From Cupriavidus sp. WGlv3 (GTDB lineage Bacteria; Pseudomonadota; Gammaproteobacteria; Burkholderiales; Burkholderiaceae), in contig NZ_JALHRX010000008.1 of assembly GCF_023952475.1 (NCBI RefSeq), positions 62,001-126,000 of the forward strand: DNA of 64,000 nucleotides, given 5' to 3'. This document shows positions 8,616 through 18,441 of the stretch, in pieces. Under the pieces are notes generated by a model. The model worked only from the letters and a program-made list of their open reading frames with translations, made no database searches and was not told where the DNA came from. Both the position numbers and the translations under genes were made by a program. The number at the start of each line of letters is the position of its first letter. The first letter of the stretch is position 1.

Positions 8616-9692
8616 ATGAGCAAATTCCATGAACTGACGGTGGCCTCGGTCACGCGCGAAACCCGTGATGCGGTCGCCGTGACCTTTGCCGTGCCGGACG
8701 AACTTGCCGACGCCTACCGCTACGTGCAGGGCCAGCACCTGACCCTGCGCACCGGCATCGATGGCGAGGACGTGCGCCGCTCATACTCGATCTGCTCGGC
8801 GGTGCAGGATGAACAGCTGCGCGTGGCGATCAAGCGCGTCGACGGCGGCCTGTTCTCCAACTGGGCCAACGAGCAGCTGCAGCCTGGCATGAAGCTGGAA
8901 GTGATGCCGCCGTCGGGCCATTTCCACGTGCCGCTGTCCGCCACGCATGCCAAGCACTATGTTGCGTTCGCCGCCGGCAGCGGCATCACGCCGATGCTGT
9001 CGATCATCAAGACCACGCTGCGGGCCGAGCCGGACAGCCGCTTCACGCTGTTCTACGGCAACCGCGCGTCGTCGTCGGTGCTGTTCAAGGAAGAGCTGGA
9101 GGACCTGAAGGACACCTACCTGCAGCGCTTCAACCTCGTGTTCGTGCTCAGCCGCGAGCAGCTCGACATCGAGCTGTTCAACGGCCGCATCGACGGCGAC
9201 AAGGTCAATGCGCTGCTGCAGCACTGGGTCAGGCCGCAGGACATCGACGTCGCCTTTATCTGCGGTCCGCACTCGATGATGGAAGCGGTCTCGCAGGCGC
9301 TGCTCGACAACGGCGTCGACAAGACCCGCATCAAGCGCGAGCTGTTCGCCACCAGCATCCCGTCGGCGCGGCCCGCCGCGCATGCGCACAAGCAGGTCGG
9401 CCAGCAGCAGTGCGAGGTGACCGTGATCCAGGACGGCCGTACCCGTTCCTTCACGCTGGAAAAGAACAAGGAAACCGTGCTCGACGCCGCGCTGGCGCAG
9501 GGCATCGAACTGCCGTACTCGTGCAAGGGCGGTGTCTGCTCGACCTGCCGCTGCAAGCGCATCGAAGGCGAGGTCGACATGGACGTCAACTTCGCGCTGG
9601 AAGACTACGAAGTGGCGCGCGGCTTCATCCTGAGCTGCCAGAGCTACGCCGTCAGCGACAAGCTGGTGATCGATTTCGACCAGGAAACCTGA
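8616..9692 (+). CDS. paaE: Phenylacetyl-CoA epoxidase reductase PaaE
   Basis: PaaE is the NADPH reductase that feeds electrons to PaaA. The 358-residue chain has an FAD-binding barrel (RRSYSICS at about 50-57), a nucleotide-binding domain (FAAGSGITPMLSI at about 117-129) and a C-terminal plant-type [2Fe-2S] ferredoxin with CKGGVCSTCRC and a fourth cysteine in LSCQSY. ATG 8616 directly follows a GGGGAG run and AGGAAAG, 17 bp after paaD. Length and domain order are normal. Confidence 0.96.
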   Translation: MSKFHELTVASVTRETRDAVAVTFAVPDELADAYRYVQGQHLTLRTGIDGEDVRRSYSICSAVQDEQLRVAIKRVDGGLFSNWANEQLQPGMKLEVMPPSGHFHVPLSATHAKHYVAFAAGSGITPMLSIIKTTLRAEPDSRFTLFYGNRASSSVLFKEELEDLKDTYLQRFNLVFVLSREQLDIELFNGRIDGDKVNALLQHWVRPQDIDVAFICGPHSMMEAVSQALLDNGVDKTRIKRELFATSIPSARPAAHAHKQVGQQQCEVTVIQDGRTRSFTLEKNKETVLDAALAQGIELPYSCKGGVCSTCRCKRIEGEVDMDVNFALEDYEVARGFILSCQSYAVSDKLVIDFDQET

Positions 9693-9747
9693 CGCGTTCT
9701 CCTGCCATTCCACATACCCAGATTCACTTTCGCCCCCGGAGCAAGCC

Positions 9748-11412
9748 GTGTCCCATCCGTTTTTCGAACGCCACCAGGCGCTGCTGGAACAAGCCACCCA
9801 AGCCATCGCCACGCGCGGCTACTGGAGCCCGTTCGCTGAAATGCCAAGCCCGAAGGTCTATGGCGAAACCGCCAACACCGACGGCAAGGCCGCCTTCGAG
9901 GCCCGCCTGAACCAGCCGTTCGCGCTGTCGCAGCCCGGCACCATCGGCCAGGCCGGCAAGGAAGTCTCGCCGTACGGCCCGGAACTGGGCGTCACCTATC
10001 CCCGGCCCGACCTCGATCAGCTCTTTGCCGGCATGGCCCAAGGCATGCCCGCCTGGCGCAAGGCCGGGCCGGAAGCGTGGGTGGGCGTATCGCTGGAAAT
10101 CCTGCAGCGCCTGAACCGCCGCAGCTTCGAGATCGCCTATGCCGTCATGCACACCACCGGCCAGGCCTTCATGATGGCCTTCCAGGCCGGCGGCCCGCAC
10201 GCGCAGGACCGCGGCCTGGAAGCCGTGGCCTACGCCTGGGACGAACTGCGCCGCATCCCGAAGCAAGCCACGTGGGAGAAGCCGCAAGGCAAAAACGAGC
10301 CGCTGCGCATGGAGAAGCGCTACACCGTGGTGCCGCGCGGCGTGGGCCTGGTGATCGGCTGCTGCACTTTCCCGACCTGGAACGGCTATCCCGGCCTGTT
10401 CGCCAGCCTGGCGACCGGCAATGCGGTGGTGGTCAAGCCGCACCCGGGCGCGATCCTGCCCCTCGCGATCACCGTCGAGGTGGCGCGCGAAGTGCTGGAA
10501 GAAGCGGGCTTCGACCCGAACATCGTCACGCTGGTGGCCAACGACCCGAGCGAGCGCATGGCGTCGAAGCTGGCGTTGCGCCCGGAAGTGCGCCTGATCG
10601 ACTTTACCGGCAGCACCGCCAACGGCGACTGGCTGGAGCGCAACGCGCACCAGGCGCAGGTGTACACCGAGAAGGCAGGCGTCAACCAGATCGTCATTGA
10701 CTCCACCGCGGACTTCAAGGGCATGGTGCGCAATATCGCCTTCTCGCTGTCGCTGTACTCGGGCCAGATGTGCACGGCGCCGCAGAACATCTACGTGCCG
10801 AAGGACGGCATCGACACGCCGGAAGGGCGCATCAGCTTCGACCAGGTTGCCGCTGCGATCGGCGAGGCCGTGGGCAAGCTGACCGCAGATCCCGCCAAGG
10901 CGGTGGAACTGATCGGTGCCATCCAGAACGACGGCGTGGTGGAACGGATCGAATCTTCGCGCGCGCTGGGCGAGATCGTTGCCGACAGCCGCGTGCTGGC
11001 GCATCCCGAATTTCCGGGCGCGCGCATCCGCACGCCGCTGGTGCTGAAGGTCGATGCCAGCGACGAGGCGAAGATCATGCAGGAACTGTTCGGCCCGATC
11101 TCGTTCGTCGTGGCGACCGACAGCACCGCGCACAGCATCGAACTGGCCCACCGCGGCGCCAAGACACACGGCGCGCTGACGCTGTCGGCCTATACCACCG
11201 ATACGGGCGTGACCGAAAGCATCCGCGATGCCGCGGAAGACGCCGGCGTGGCGCTGTCGCTCAACCTGACCGGCGGCGTGTTCGTCAACCAGTCGGCCGC
11301 GTTCAGCGATTTCCACGCCACCGGCGCCAACCCCGCGGCCAATGCATCGCTGTCCGATGCGGCCTTCGTCGCCAACCGCTTCCGCGTGGTCCAGAGCCGC
11401 TCGCATATCTGA
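9748..11412 (+). CDS. paaN: Aldehyde dehydrogenase-type PaaN of the phenylacetate pathway
   Basis: PaaN is expected to oxidise the reactive semialdehyde produced by oxepin-CoA ring opening. The 554-residue protein is an aldehyde dehydrogenase-fold enzyme. It has RGVGLVIGCCTFPTWNGYPG, the NAD-binding region around DFTGSTANGDWL, and the catalytic cysteine in SGQMCTAPQNIYV. It has no C-terminal MaoC hydratase domain as in E. coli PaaZ, so the hydrolase step must be encoded elsewhere. The start is GTG 9748 behind CCCGGAGC. It lies 55 bp after paaE and before paaK. Confidence 0.88.
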   Translation: MSHPFFERHQALLEQATQAIATRGYWSPFAEMPSPKVYGETANTDGKAAFEARLNQPFALSQPGTIGQAGKEVSPYGPELGVTYPRPDLDQLFAGMAQGMPAWRKAGPEAWVGVSLEILQRLNRRSFEIAYAVMHTTGQAFMMAFQAGGPHAQDRGLEAVAYAWDELRRIPKQATWEKPQGKNEPLRMEKRYTVVPRGVGLVIGCCTFPTWNGYPGLFASLATGNAVVVKPHPGAILPLAITVEVAREVLEEAGFDPNIVTLVANDPSERMASKLALRPEVRLIDFTGSTANGDWLERNAHQAQVYTEKAGVNQIVIDSTADFKGMVRNIAFSLSLYSGQMCTAPQNIYVPKDGIDTPEGRISFDQVAAAIGEAVGKLTADPAKAVELIGAIQNDGVVERIESSRALGEIVADSRVLAHPEFPGARIRTPLVLKVDASDEAKIMQELFGPISFVVATDSTAHSIELAHRGAKTHGALTLSAYTTDTGVTESIRDAAEDAGVALSLNLTGGVFVNQSAAFSDFHATGANPAANASLSDAAFVANRFRVVQSRSHI

Positions 11413-11485
11413 TCGCAAGGCCTGCAGTACCCCGGCGCCGGCCCCCCTTCGTACGCGGCGCCATCATAACGAGATGGAGTAGACA

Positions 11486-12835
11486 ATGGTGCAACGCAAC
11501 CCCAATCCCACCGAGCTGGAGCCGATCGAGCGCGCCAGCCGCGACGAACTGCAGGCGCTGCAGCTGCAACGGCTCAAATGGAGCGTTCGCCATGCCTATG
11601 ACAACGTCCCGCACTACCGCAAGGCGTTTGCGGCGGCGGGGGTGCATCCGGACGACCTGAAGTCACTGTCCGACCTGTCGAAGTTCCCGTTCCTGACCAA
11701 GCAGGACCTGCGCGACAACTATCCGTTCGGCATGTTCGCGGTGCCGCGCGAGCAGGTGGCGCGCGTGCATGCGTCGAGCGGCACCACGGGCAAGCCGACC
11801 GTGGTGGGCTATACCGCGAAGGACATCGACACCTGGGCGAGCGTGGTGGCGCGCTCGATTCGCGCCGCCGGGGGCCGCGCCGGCGACCTGGTCCATGTCA
11901 GCTATGGCTACGGGCTGTTCACCGGCGGGCTGGGCGCGCACTACGGCGCCGAGAAGGCTGGCTGCACGGTGATCCCGATGTCGGGCGGGCAGACCGAGAA
12001 ACAGGTACAGCTGATCCGCGAATTCCAGCCCAACATCATCATGGTGACGCCGTCGTACATGCTCAACCTGATCGAGGAGATGGAGCGCCAGGGCATGGAC
12101 CCGTCGGAAAGCTCGCTGAAGGTCGGCATCTTCGGCGCCGAGCCCTGGACCGACGCGATGCGCGCGGAGATCGAGGCGCGTGCGGGCATCGACGCGGTGG
12201 ACATCTACGGGTTGTCCGAGGTGATGGGGCCGGGCGTGGCTTGCGAATGCATCGAGAGCAAGGACGGCCCGGTGATCTGGGAAGACCATTTCTATGCCGA
12301 GATCATCGACCCGGTGACCGGCGAGGTATTGCCGGATGGCTCCGAGGGCGAGCTGGTGTTCACCTCGCTGACCAAGGAAGCACTGCCGGTGATCCGCTAC
12401 CGCACCCGCGACCTGACGCGCCTGCTGCCGCCGACTTCGCGGTCGATGCGCCGCATCGGCAAGATCACCGGGCGCTCGGATGACATGCTGATTATCCGCG
12501 GCGTCAACGTGTTCCCGTCGCAGATCGAGGAACTGATCCTGAAGGCGCCGGCGCTGGCGCCGCAGTACCAGCTGGTGGTGACGCGCGACGGGCATCTCGA
12601 CAAGCTGGAGGTGCGGGTCGAGGCGCGGCCGGAGCGGTCCGCTTCGCTGTCGGCGGATGACCGGGCGGCGCTGGAGCGGGATCTGAAGGACCAGATCAAG
12701 ACCTATGTCGGCGTGACCACGCGGGTGCAGGTGGTGGCGGCCGAGGGGATCGAGCGCACCACCGTCGGCAAGGCAAGGCGCGTGCTGGACATGCGGCCGA
12801 AGGTCACGCACGAACAGCCGGTCGGCGCGATCTGA
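11486..12835 (+). CDS. paaK: Phenylacetate-CoA ligase PaaK
   Basis: PaaK activates phenylacetate to phenylacetyl-CoA with ATP, the entry step of the pathway. The 449-residue adenylate-forming enzyme has the P-loop motif HASSGTTGKPTVVGY (about 93-107), YGLSEVMGPGV in the acceptor region, and IRYRTRDLTRLLP and GRSDDMLIIRGVNVFPSQIE in the C-terminal hinge. The start at ATG 11486 is preceded by GATGGAG. It is the last recognised paa enzyme here. paaF, paaG, paaH, paaI and paaJ are not in the window. Confidence 0.95.
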   Translation: MVQRNPNPTELEPIERASRDELQALQLQRLKWSVRHAYDNVPHYRKAFAAAGVHPDDLKSLSDLSKFPFLTKQDLRDNYPFGMFAVPREQVARVHASSGTTGKPTVVGYTAKDIDTWASVVARSIRAAGGRAGDLVHVSYGYGLFTGGLGAHYGAEKAGCTVIPMSGGQTEKQVQLIREFQPNIIMVTPSYMLNLIEEMERQGMDPSESSLKVGIFGAEPWTDAMRAEIEARAGIDAVDIYGLSEVMGPGVACECIESKDGPVIWEDHFYAEIIDPVTGEVLPDGSEGELVFTSLTKEALPVIRYRTRDLTRLLPPTSRSMRRIGKITGRSDDMLIIRGVNVFPSQIEELILKAPALAPQYQLVVTRDGHLDKLEVRVEARPERSASLSADDRAALERDLKDQIKTYVGVTTRVQVVAAEGIERTTVGKARRVLDMRPKVTHEQPVGAI

Positions 12836-12862
12836 CGGCGCTGCTTTTCACTGCCGCCGCCA

Positions 12863-12998
12863 GCAAAGGCTCCCCGCGAAGTGGGAGAGGGGTGGGGGAG
12901 AGGGCCAGAGTATCCACAGCGTGACGCGGCATCGTGCTCGCCACACGCCGGCCCTCTCCCCCGGCCCCTCTCCCGCAAGCGGGAGAGGGGAGCAGACC
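12863..12998. repeat. Long composite palindromic repeat (BIME-like), copy B
   Basis: This is the second copy of the element at 4752-4892, in the same orientation. Its left arm is shortened by about 5 bp (CTCCCCGCGAAGTGGGAGAG), the middle differs, and the right half from GCCACACGCCGGCCCTCTC to GAGGGGAGCA is nearly identical. It lies between paaK and the symporter pair, which run in the same direction, so it could attenuate read-through from paa into the transporter genes. That role is an inference. Confidence 0.85.
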
Positions 12999-13085
12999 GT
13001 CGGCATATCGACACCCCAACCACGAACCCTACCGATGGCAGCCACCCAGAGCCGCCACACCACCCCCTGCGCCAAAGGAGACACC

Positions 13086-13394
13086 ATGGACGCGCGACAA
13101 CTGGAAACCATCCAGAACCACCCCGACTTTATCCGCCTGATCCACGGCCGCACGCGGCTGGGCTGGTCGCTGACGCTGGTCATGCTGGCGGTCTACTTCG
13201 GCTTCATCCTGCTGCTGGCCTTTTCGCCCGCCACGCTCGGCACGCCGGTCGCCGGCGGCGTCATGACGGTCGGCATCCCCGTGGGCGTCGCGGTGATCGT
13301 TGCCGCCGTGCTGCTGACGGCCATCTACGTCCACCGCGCCAACCGCGACCTGGACCCGCTCAACGAACGCGTGCGCAAGGAGTGCGAAGCATGA
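13086..13394 (+). CDS. DUF485 inner-membrane protein (YjcH-like)
   Basis: This 102-residue protein has two predicted membrane helices (about 27-49 and 59-82) and charged ends. It fits the DUF485 family, which normally sits just upstream of an SSS-family acetate or organic-acid symporter and is thought to assist it. ATG 13086 follows an AAAGGAGA site. It overlaps the next gene by 4 bp (ATGA), indicating coupled translation. Confidence 0.88.
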   Translation: MDARQLETIQNHPDFIRLIHGRTRLGWSLTLVMLAVYFGFILLLAFSPATLGTPVAGGVMTVGIPVGVAVIVAAVLLTAIYVHRANRDLDPLNERVRKECEA

Positions 13395-15055
13395 AGCCGG
13401 TACACCTTTCCCTCGGCGCCGCCCTGTGCGGTCTGGCAGCCAGCGCCGCCACTGCAGCCCCCGCAATCCAGGGCGAAGCCGCCCAGCGTCCGCTGAACTG
13501 GAGCGCCATCGTGATGTTCCTGCTGTTCGTGCTGTTCACGCTCGGCATCACCCGCTGGGCCGCGCGGCGCACGCGCTCGGCGTCGGACTTCTATGCGGCC
13601 GGCGGCGGTCTCACCGGCTTCCAGAACGGCCTGGCGATCGCCGGCGACATGGTGTCGGCCGCGTCGTTTCTCGGCATCTCGGCGATGATGTTCGACAAGG
13701 GCTACGACGGCCTGATCTACGCGCTCGGCGTGGTGGCGGGCTGGCCGATCATCCTGTTCATCGTCGCCGAACGCCTGCGCAACCTTGGCCGCTACACTTT
13801 TGCCGACGTGGTCTCTTACCGGCTGGCGCAGAAGCCGGTGCGCATCACCGCCGCGTGCGGCACGCTGACGGTGGTGATCATGTACCTGGTCGCGCAGATG
13901 GTCGGCGCGGGCAAGCTGATCGAGCTGCTGTTCGGCACCAGCTATGAATCGGCGGTGGTCATCGTCGGCGCGCTGATGGTGCTGTACGTGATGTTCGGCG
14001 GCATGCTGGCAACAACCTGGGTGCAGATCATCAAGGCGGTGCTGCTGCTCGGCGGCGTGACCTTCATGGGGGTGATGGTGCTGGCCTATTTCGGCTTCAG
14101 CCCGGAAGCCATGTTTGCCAGCGCGGCGAAGGTGCATGACAAGGGCGCCGCGATCCTGTCGCCGGGCGGACTGGTGTCCAACCCGATCGATGCGATCTCG
14201 CTCGGCGTCGGCATGATGTTCGGCACCGCCGGCCTGCCGCACATCCTGATGCGCTTCTTTACCGTGGCGGACGCCAGGGAGGCGCGCAAGTCCGTACTCT
14301 ACGCCACCGGCTTCATCGGCTACTTCTACGTGCTGATCCTGGTGGTGGGCTTCGGCGCGATCGTGATGGTTGGCGCGGACCCGGCCTATCGCGACGCGGC
14401 GGGCAAGCTGATTGGCGGCAGCAACATGGTGGCCGTGCACCTGTCGCACGTGATCGGCGGCGACCTGTTCCTCGGCTTTATCTCGGCGGTGGCGTTCGCG
14501 ACCATCCTGGCGGTGGTGGCGGGGCTGGCGCTGTCGGGCGCGTCGGCGGTGTCGCATGATCTCTACGCCAACGTGTTCCGCCGCGGCCAGGCCAGCGAGA
14601 AGGACGAGATCCGCGTGTCTAAGCTCGCCACGCTGGTGATCGGCCTGCTGGCGATGGTGCTGGGCGTGATGTTCGAGAAGCAGAACATCGCTTTCCTGTC
14701 CGGGCTGGTGCTGGCGATCGCCGCATCGGTCAACTTCCCGGTGCTGTTCCTGTCGATGTTCTGGAAGGGCCTGACCACGCGTGGCGCGGTGGCGGGGAGC
14801 CTGACGGGGCTGGTGTCGGCGGTGGTGCTGCTGGTGCTCGGGCCGACCGTGTGGGTCGGCATCCTGAAGCACGAATCGGCGATCTTCCCCTATGCCAACC
14901 CCGCGCTGTTCTCGATGACGCTGGCCTTTGCCGCCGCCTGGCTGTTGTCGGTGCTGGACCGTTCGGCGCAGGCGAGCGCCGAGCGCCAGCGCTACGGCGC
15001 TCAGTTCGTGCGCGCCATGACCGGCATCGGCGCGGCCGGCGCCAGCCAGCACTAA
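13391..15055 (+). CDS. Sodium:solute symporter, ActP-like (possible phenylacetate permease)
   Basis: This 554-residue SSS-family transporter starts with a signal peptide ending near ATAAPA (about 20-25) and then carries about 13 hydrophobic helices. SSS landmarks include [20 protein letters not shown] and [15 protein letters not shown]. Homologues carry acetate, pyruvate or similar acids (ActP). In Pseudomonas the phenylacetate permease PaaL belongs to the same family and sits with paa genes. The position right after paaK therefore makes phenylacetate or a related acid a reasonable substrate, but the sequence alone does not decide this. Confidence 0.85.
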   Translation: MKPVHLSLGAALCGLAASAATAAPAIQGEAAQRPLNWSAIVMFLLFVLFTLGITRWAARRTRSASDFYAAGGGLTGFQNGLAIAGDMVSAASFLGISAMMFDKGYDGLIYALGVVAGWPIILFIVAERLRNLGRYTFADVVSYRLAQKPVRITAACGTLTVVIMYLVAQMVGAGKLIELLFGTSYESAVVIVGALMVLYVMFGGMLATTWVQIIKAVLLLGGVTFMGVMVLAYFGFSPEAMFASAAKVHDKGAAILSPGGLVSNPIDAISLGVGMMFGTAGLPHILMRFFTVADAREARKSVLYATGFIGYFYVLILVVGFGAIVMVGADPAYRDAAGKLIGGSNMVAVHLSHVIGGDLFLGFISAVAFATILAVVAGLALSGASAVSHDLYANVFRRGQASEKDEIRVSKLATLVIGLLAMVLGVMFEKQNIAFLSGLVLAIAASVNFPVLFLSMFWKGLTTRGAVAGSLTGLVSAVVLLVLGPTVWVGILKHESAIFPYANPALFSMTLAFAAAWLLSVLDRSAQASAERQRYGAQFVRAMTGIGAAGASQH

Positions 15056-15093
15056 ACCAGCACTAAGCCCGCCCTAAGCCCGCACCGTGCAGG

Positions 15094-17157
15094 TCAGTCG
15101 GTGTCCTGCTGCGCCTTGTGGCGGGACGCCATCTTCTCCTGCTGCCCCGGCGGCACGTTGTCGTAGTGGCTGAACTGGATGGTGTAGCTGCCGTGGCCGC
15201 CGGTGATGCTGTTCAGCCGTGACTGGTAGTCGTTGAGCTCCGACAGCGGCACCTGCCCGGCGACGATCACCGTGTTGCCGGCGGCGGTGCGCGTGCCATG
15301 TACCTGGCCGCGCTTGGTCGACAGGTCGCCGATGATGTCCCCCATGGCGCTGCCTGGCGCCGTGACCTCGATATCGACGATCGGCTCGAGCACGCTCGGC
15401 CTAGCCTTGAGCACCGCGTCGATAAAGGCCTTGCGGCCCGCGGTGGCGAACGCGACTTCCTTGGAGTCGACCGGGTGGCTCTTGCCGTCGTACACGGTTA
15501 CGCGCACGTCCTGCATCGGAAACCCTGCCAGCGGGCCGCTGTCCAGCGCCTGGCGGATGCCTTTCTCGACCGCCGGAATAAACTGCCCGGGAATCGCGCC
15601 GCCCTTGACCGCATCGATAAAGTCGAAGCCCGCGCCGCGCGCCAGCGGCTCGATGCGCAGCATCACCTCGCCGAACTGGCCGGCGCCGCCGGTCTGCTTC
15701 TTGTGCCGGTGGTGGCCTTCGGCCCTGGCGCCGATGGTTTCGCGATAGGCGATCTTGGGCGGGCGCGTTGCGACTTCCAGCTTGTACTGTTCGGTCAGCC
15801 GCTCCAGCGCGCAGCGCAGGTGGAACTCGCCCAGGCCGAACACCACGGTCTCGTTGGTGCCGGCCGGGTGCTCGACGCGCAGGCACGGGTCTTCCGCGCT
15901 GAGCTTGTGCAGGACCTCGGCCAGGCGCTGCTCGTTGCCGCGCCGCGCCGGCTCGATCGCCAGCCCGTAGATGGGGGTGGGAAATTCCAGCGGGGTCAGG
16001 TGGATGTTGCCGTCCTCGGTGGCGTCGTGCAGCACCGCGTCGAAGCCCAGTTCATCGACCTTGGCCACCGCGCAGATATCGCCCGGGCCGGCGCGCGGCA
16101 CTTCCTGGGTCTCCTTGCCCTGCAGCCGCAGCAGGTGCGCCACCTTGAACGGCTGGCGCCCTTCGCCGATATAGAGCTGGCTGTCGCGCGTGACCGTGCC
16201 CTGGTGGATGCGGAAGATCGCCAGCTTGCCGACATAGGGATCGATCACCACCTTGAACACATGCGCCAGCACATGCTTGTCCGGCACCGGTTCGGCGCGC
16301 ACTGCCTGGCGCCGTTCCGTGCCCTCGGCGTCCGCGCCGGTGGAGCGGTAGAACAGCGGCGGGTTGCCTTCGGTGGGATTGGGCAGCAGCCGCACGAACA
16401 CGTCCAGCAACGCTTCGATGCCGGCGCCGGTGACGGCCGAGGTAAAGCAGATCGGCACCAGGTGGCCTTCGCGCAGCGCGCGCTCGAACGGCGCATGCAG
16501 TTGCTCCGGGGTGATGGCCTCGCCTTGCTCCAGGTACAGCTCCATCAGCTCGGGGTCGATCTCGATCACCTGGTCGATCAGCGCATCGTGCGCGGACGCC
16601 ACAGATAAAAAATCCGACTCGCCGGCCGGATTAAAGAAGCAGTCGACCACCTTGCCGCCGTGGTCGGCCGGCAGGTTGATGGGCAGGCATTCCTTGCCGA
16701 AGGCCTCCTGGATCTCCCCCAGCAGCGCGGGCAGGTCGACCTTGTCGCCGTCGATGCCGTTGATGATGATCATCCGGCACAGCTGCCGCGCCTGCGCCCA
16801 CGCCATGGCGCGGCGCGTGGTCATCTCGATGCCGGTCTGCGCATTGATGACGATGGCCGCGGTTTCCACCGCGGCCAGCGCGCTGATGGCGTGCCCGGAG
16901 AAATCCGGGTAGCCCGGGGTGTCGATCAGGTAGACGCGGGTGTCGCGGTAGTCCAGGTGGGCGACCGCGGCGCTGAGCGAGCGCTTGTACTTGCGCTCGA
17001 GCGGATCGTTGTCGCACACGGTGGACCCGCGTTCGACGCTGCCAGGCGTGTGCACCGCACCGCCCTTGTGCAGCAACGCCTCGACCAGCGAGGTCTTGCC
17101 GCTTCCTGCGTGCCCGAGCAGGGCGACAGTGCGGATGGCATCGGGACTCTCGTGCAT
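15094..17157 (-). CDS. EF-G-like translational GTPase with altered G4 motif
   Basis: This 687-residue protein has all five EF-G domains: G domain with GHAGSGKTS (G1) and [11 protein letters not shown] (G3), then domains II to V with [13 protein letters not shown] and the C-terminal [17 protein letters not shown]. It belongs to the EF-G-like (fusA2-type) branch, whose cellular role is unclear, rather than the housekeeping factor, which normally sits in the str operon. The G4 motif, usually NKxD, reads NGID (IIINGIDGD), so guanine specificity may be changed. I choose ATG 17157; an upstream start at 17181 adds eight residues. It converges with the symporter gene. Confidence 0.88.
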   Translation of the reverse strand: MHESPDAIRTVALLGHAGSGKTSLVEALLHKGGAVHTPGSVERGSTVCDNDPLERKYKRSLSAAVAHLDYRDTRVYLIDTPGYPDFSGHAISALAAVETAAIVINAQTGIEMTTRRAMAWAQARQLCRMIIINGIDGDKVDLPALLGEIQEAFGKECLPINLPADHGGKVVDCFFNPAGESDFLSVASAHDALIDQVIEIDPELMELYLEQGEAITPEQLHAPFERALREGHLVPICFTSAVTGAGIEALLDVFVRLLPNPTEGNPPLFYRSTGADAEGTERRQAVRAEPVPDKHVLAHVFKVVIDPYVGKLAIFRIHQGTVTRDSQLYIGEGRQPFKVAHLLRLQGKETQEVPRAGPGDICAVAKVDELGFDAVLHDATEDGNIHLTPLEFPTPIYGLAIEPARRGNEQRLAEVLHKLSAEDPCLRVEHPAGTNETVVFGLGEFHLRCALERLTEQYKLEVATRPPKIAYRETIGARAEGHHRHKKQTGGAGQFGEVMLRIEPLARGAGFDFIDAVKGGAIPGQFIPAVEKGIRQALDSGPLAGFPMQDVRVTVYDGKSHPVDSKEVAFATAGRKAFIDAVLKARPSVLEPIVDIEVTAPGSAMGDIIGDLSTKRGQVHGTRTAAGNTVIVAGQVPLSELNDYQSRLNSITGGHGSYTIQFSHYDNVPPGQQEKMASRHKAQQDTD

Positions 17158-17273
17158 GGTGGCTCTCGGTTCGTCCGGCAATGACTCTCAGGGCATTATT
17201 GGCGAAATTTGGCGGAAGCGACATATATGCGTGCCGATACCGTGCAATGGCCGACGCAAGAGCGACTTCAAGT

Positions 17274-17302
17274 GAAGAGGCCGGCTCTCCGCCGGCCTCT
17301 TC
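17274..17302 (-). terminator. Perfect 12-bp hairpin downstream of the SDR gene
   Basis: GAAGAGGCCGGC (17274-17285) and GCCGGCCTCTTC (17291-17302) form a perfect stem with a 5-nt loop. It lies about 57 nt beyond the stop of the minus-strand SDR gene and upstream of the EF-G-like gene on the same strand. No long U-run follows, so it may be a weak or Rho-assisted terminator, or an mRNA-stabilising stem. Confidence 0.55.
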
Positions 17303-17358
17303 CGGAGACGCGCCGGCTTGACTGCAGTGCAGCAAACCGTGCGCTGCGCGGCGCAGGC

Positions 17359-18249
17359 TCAGTCGCGTGCGTCGGCGTGGTCGGTCGACACCGCGAGCGC
17401 ATGCCACGCGGCCAGCTCGCCTTCCACCTTGCGGTGCTTGTCGGCAATCCGGGCGACCGTGTCGGAACCCAGCGGCAACCGCACCGGCGGCGTGTCGCTG
17501 TCGGCAAGCGCGAGCAGGGCCGCGGCCAGCTTGGCCGGGTCGCCGGGCTGCTGGTGATTGGCCGAGGCCATGTGAGCGCGCATCGCGCCGACCGTCTCGG
17601 CGTACTCGCCGATCTCCGTGCCGACGCGCACCAGCGAGCTGGCATCGAGGAAGTCGGTGCGGAAGAAGCCAGGTTCGACCACCGTGGCGTGGATGCCCAG
17701 CGGCGCCAGCTCGGCCGACAGCGCTTCGGTCAGGCCCTCGACCGCGAACTTGGTGGCGCCGTACACGCCCCAGCCCGGATACGCCGCATAGCCGCCGATC
17801 GACGAGATATTGACGATATGGCCGCGGCGCTGGCGTCGCATCTGCGGCAGCACCGCGCGCGTCACCGCCAGCACGCCAAACACGTTGGTGGCGAACTGCT
17901 GCTCGACTTCCCTGGCCGAGGCCTCTTCCACCGCGCCCAGCAGGCCGTAGCCGGCGTTGTTGACCAGCACGTCGATGCGGCCAAAACGCGCCACCGCGGC
18001 CTCGGCGGCGGCGACTGCCTGGGCTTCGCTGGTCACGTCCAGCGCCACCGCGAGCAGATTTTCATGCTCGCCCACGGCGCCGGTCACGGCCTGCGGGTTG
18101 CGCGCCGTGGCGACGACACGGTCGCCGCGGGCCAGCGCGGCGCGGGTCAGCTCGAGGCCGAAGCCGCGCGAGGCGCCGGTGATGAACCAGACCTTGGCGT
18201 CGGTGCTGGCGGGGCTGGTGGGGATGGCTTGGGTTTGGCTGGCGGACAT
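17359..18249 (-). CDS. Short-chain dehydrogenase/reductase
   Basis: This 296-residue classical SDR oxidoreductase has the NAD(P) motif TGASRGFG (about 24-31) after an 18-residue unconserved leader, then NNAG, SSIGG with the catalytic serine, and YGATK with the catalytic tyrosine and lysine. An arginine after the second glycine-rich strand (VVATARNP) favours NADPH. The C-terminal VEPGFFRTDF is typical of this subgroup. The substrate cannot be read from sequence. ATG 18249 has GGAGAT upstream. The gene is divergent from the LysR gene at 18442, which probably controls it. Confidence 0.9.
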   Translation of the reverse strand: MSASQTQAIPTSPASTDAKVWFITGASRGFGLELTRAALARGDRVVATARNPQAVTGAVGEHENLLAVALDVTSEAQAVAAAEAAVARFGRIDVLVNNAGYGLLGAVEEASAREVEQQFATNVFGVLAVTRAVLPQMRRQRRGHIVNISSIGGYAAYPGWGVYGATKFAVEGLTEALSAELAPLGIHATVVEPGFFRTDFLDASSLVRVGTEIGEYAETVGAMRAHMASANHQQPGDPAKLAAALLALADSDTPPVRLPLGSDTVARIADKHRKVEGELAAWHALAVSTDHADARD

Positions 18250-18365
18250 GGTGAATCTCCTTTGCGGTTGCGTGGCGTTGGACTGCGATCTCGGATGGCG
18301 GGGGCCACGGAGACAAATTTAGGCTGGCGGGGCCCGCAACACTAGCCACCCCAATGGCGTTTCAA

Positions 18366-18384
18366 TGGCAACTACTAGTTGTCA
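18366..18384. promoter_or_regulatory. Palindrome TGnCAACTA-C-TAGTTGnCA between SDR and LysR genes
   Basis: CAACTA (18369-18374) and TAGTTG (18376-18381) form an exact dyad around C18375, with matching TG and CA two bases further out. It lies in the 192-bp divergent region, closer to the LysR gene. LysR-type regulators usually bind such interrupted dyads in the shared promoter, so this is a candidate autoregulatory site. There is no experimental support. Confidence 0.45.
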
Positions 18385-18441
18385 ATGAATCTGCGTCTGT
18401 TTCGATTGAGCAAACCTCAACCGTATGGCAGACTCGCCGGC

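Noticed and set aside
15056..15093. Short direct repeats (CAGCACTAA and CTAAGCCCGC) after the symporter stop
   Set aside because: Only two imperfect copies each over 38 bp; no clear structure or function beyond local duplication.
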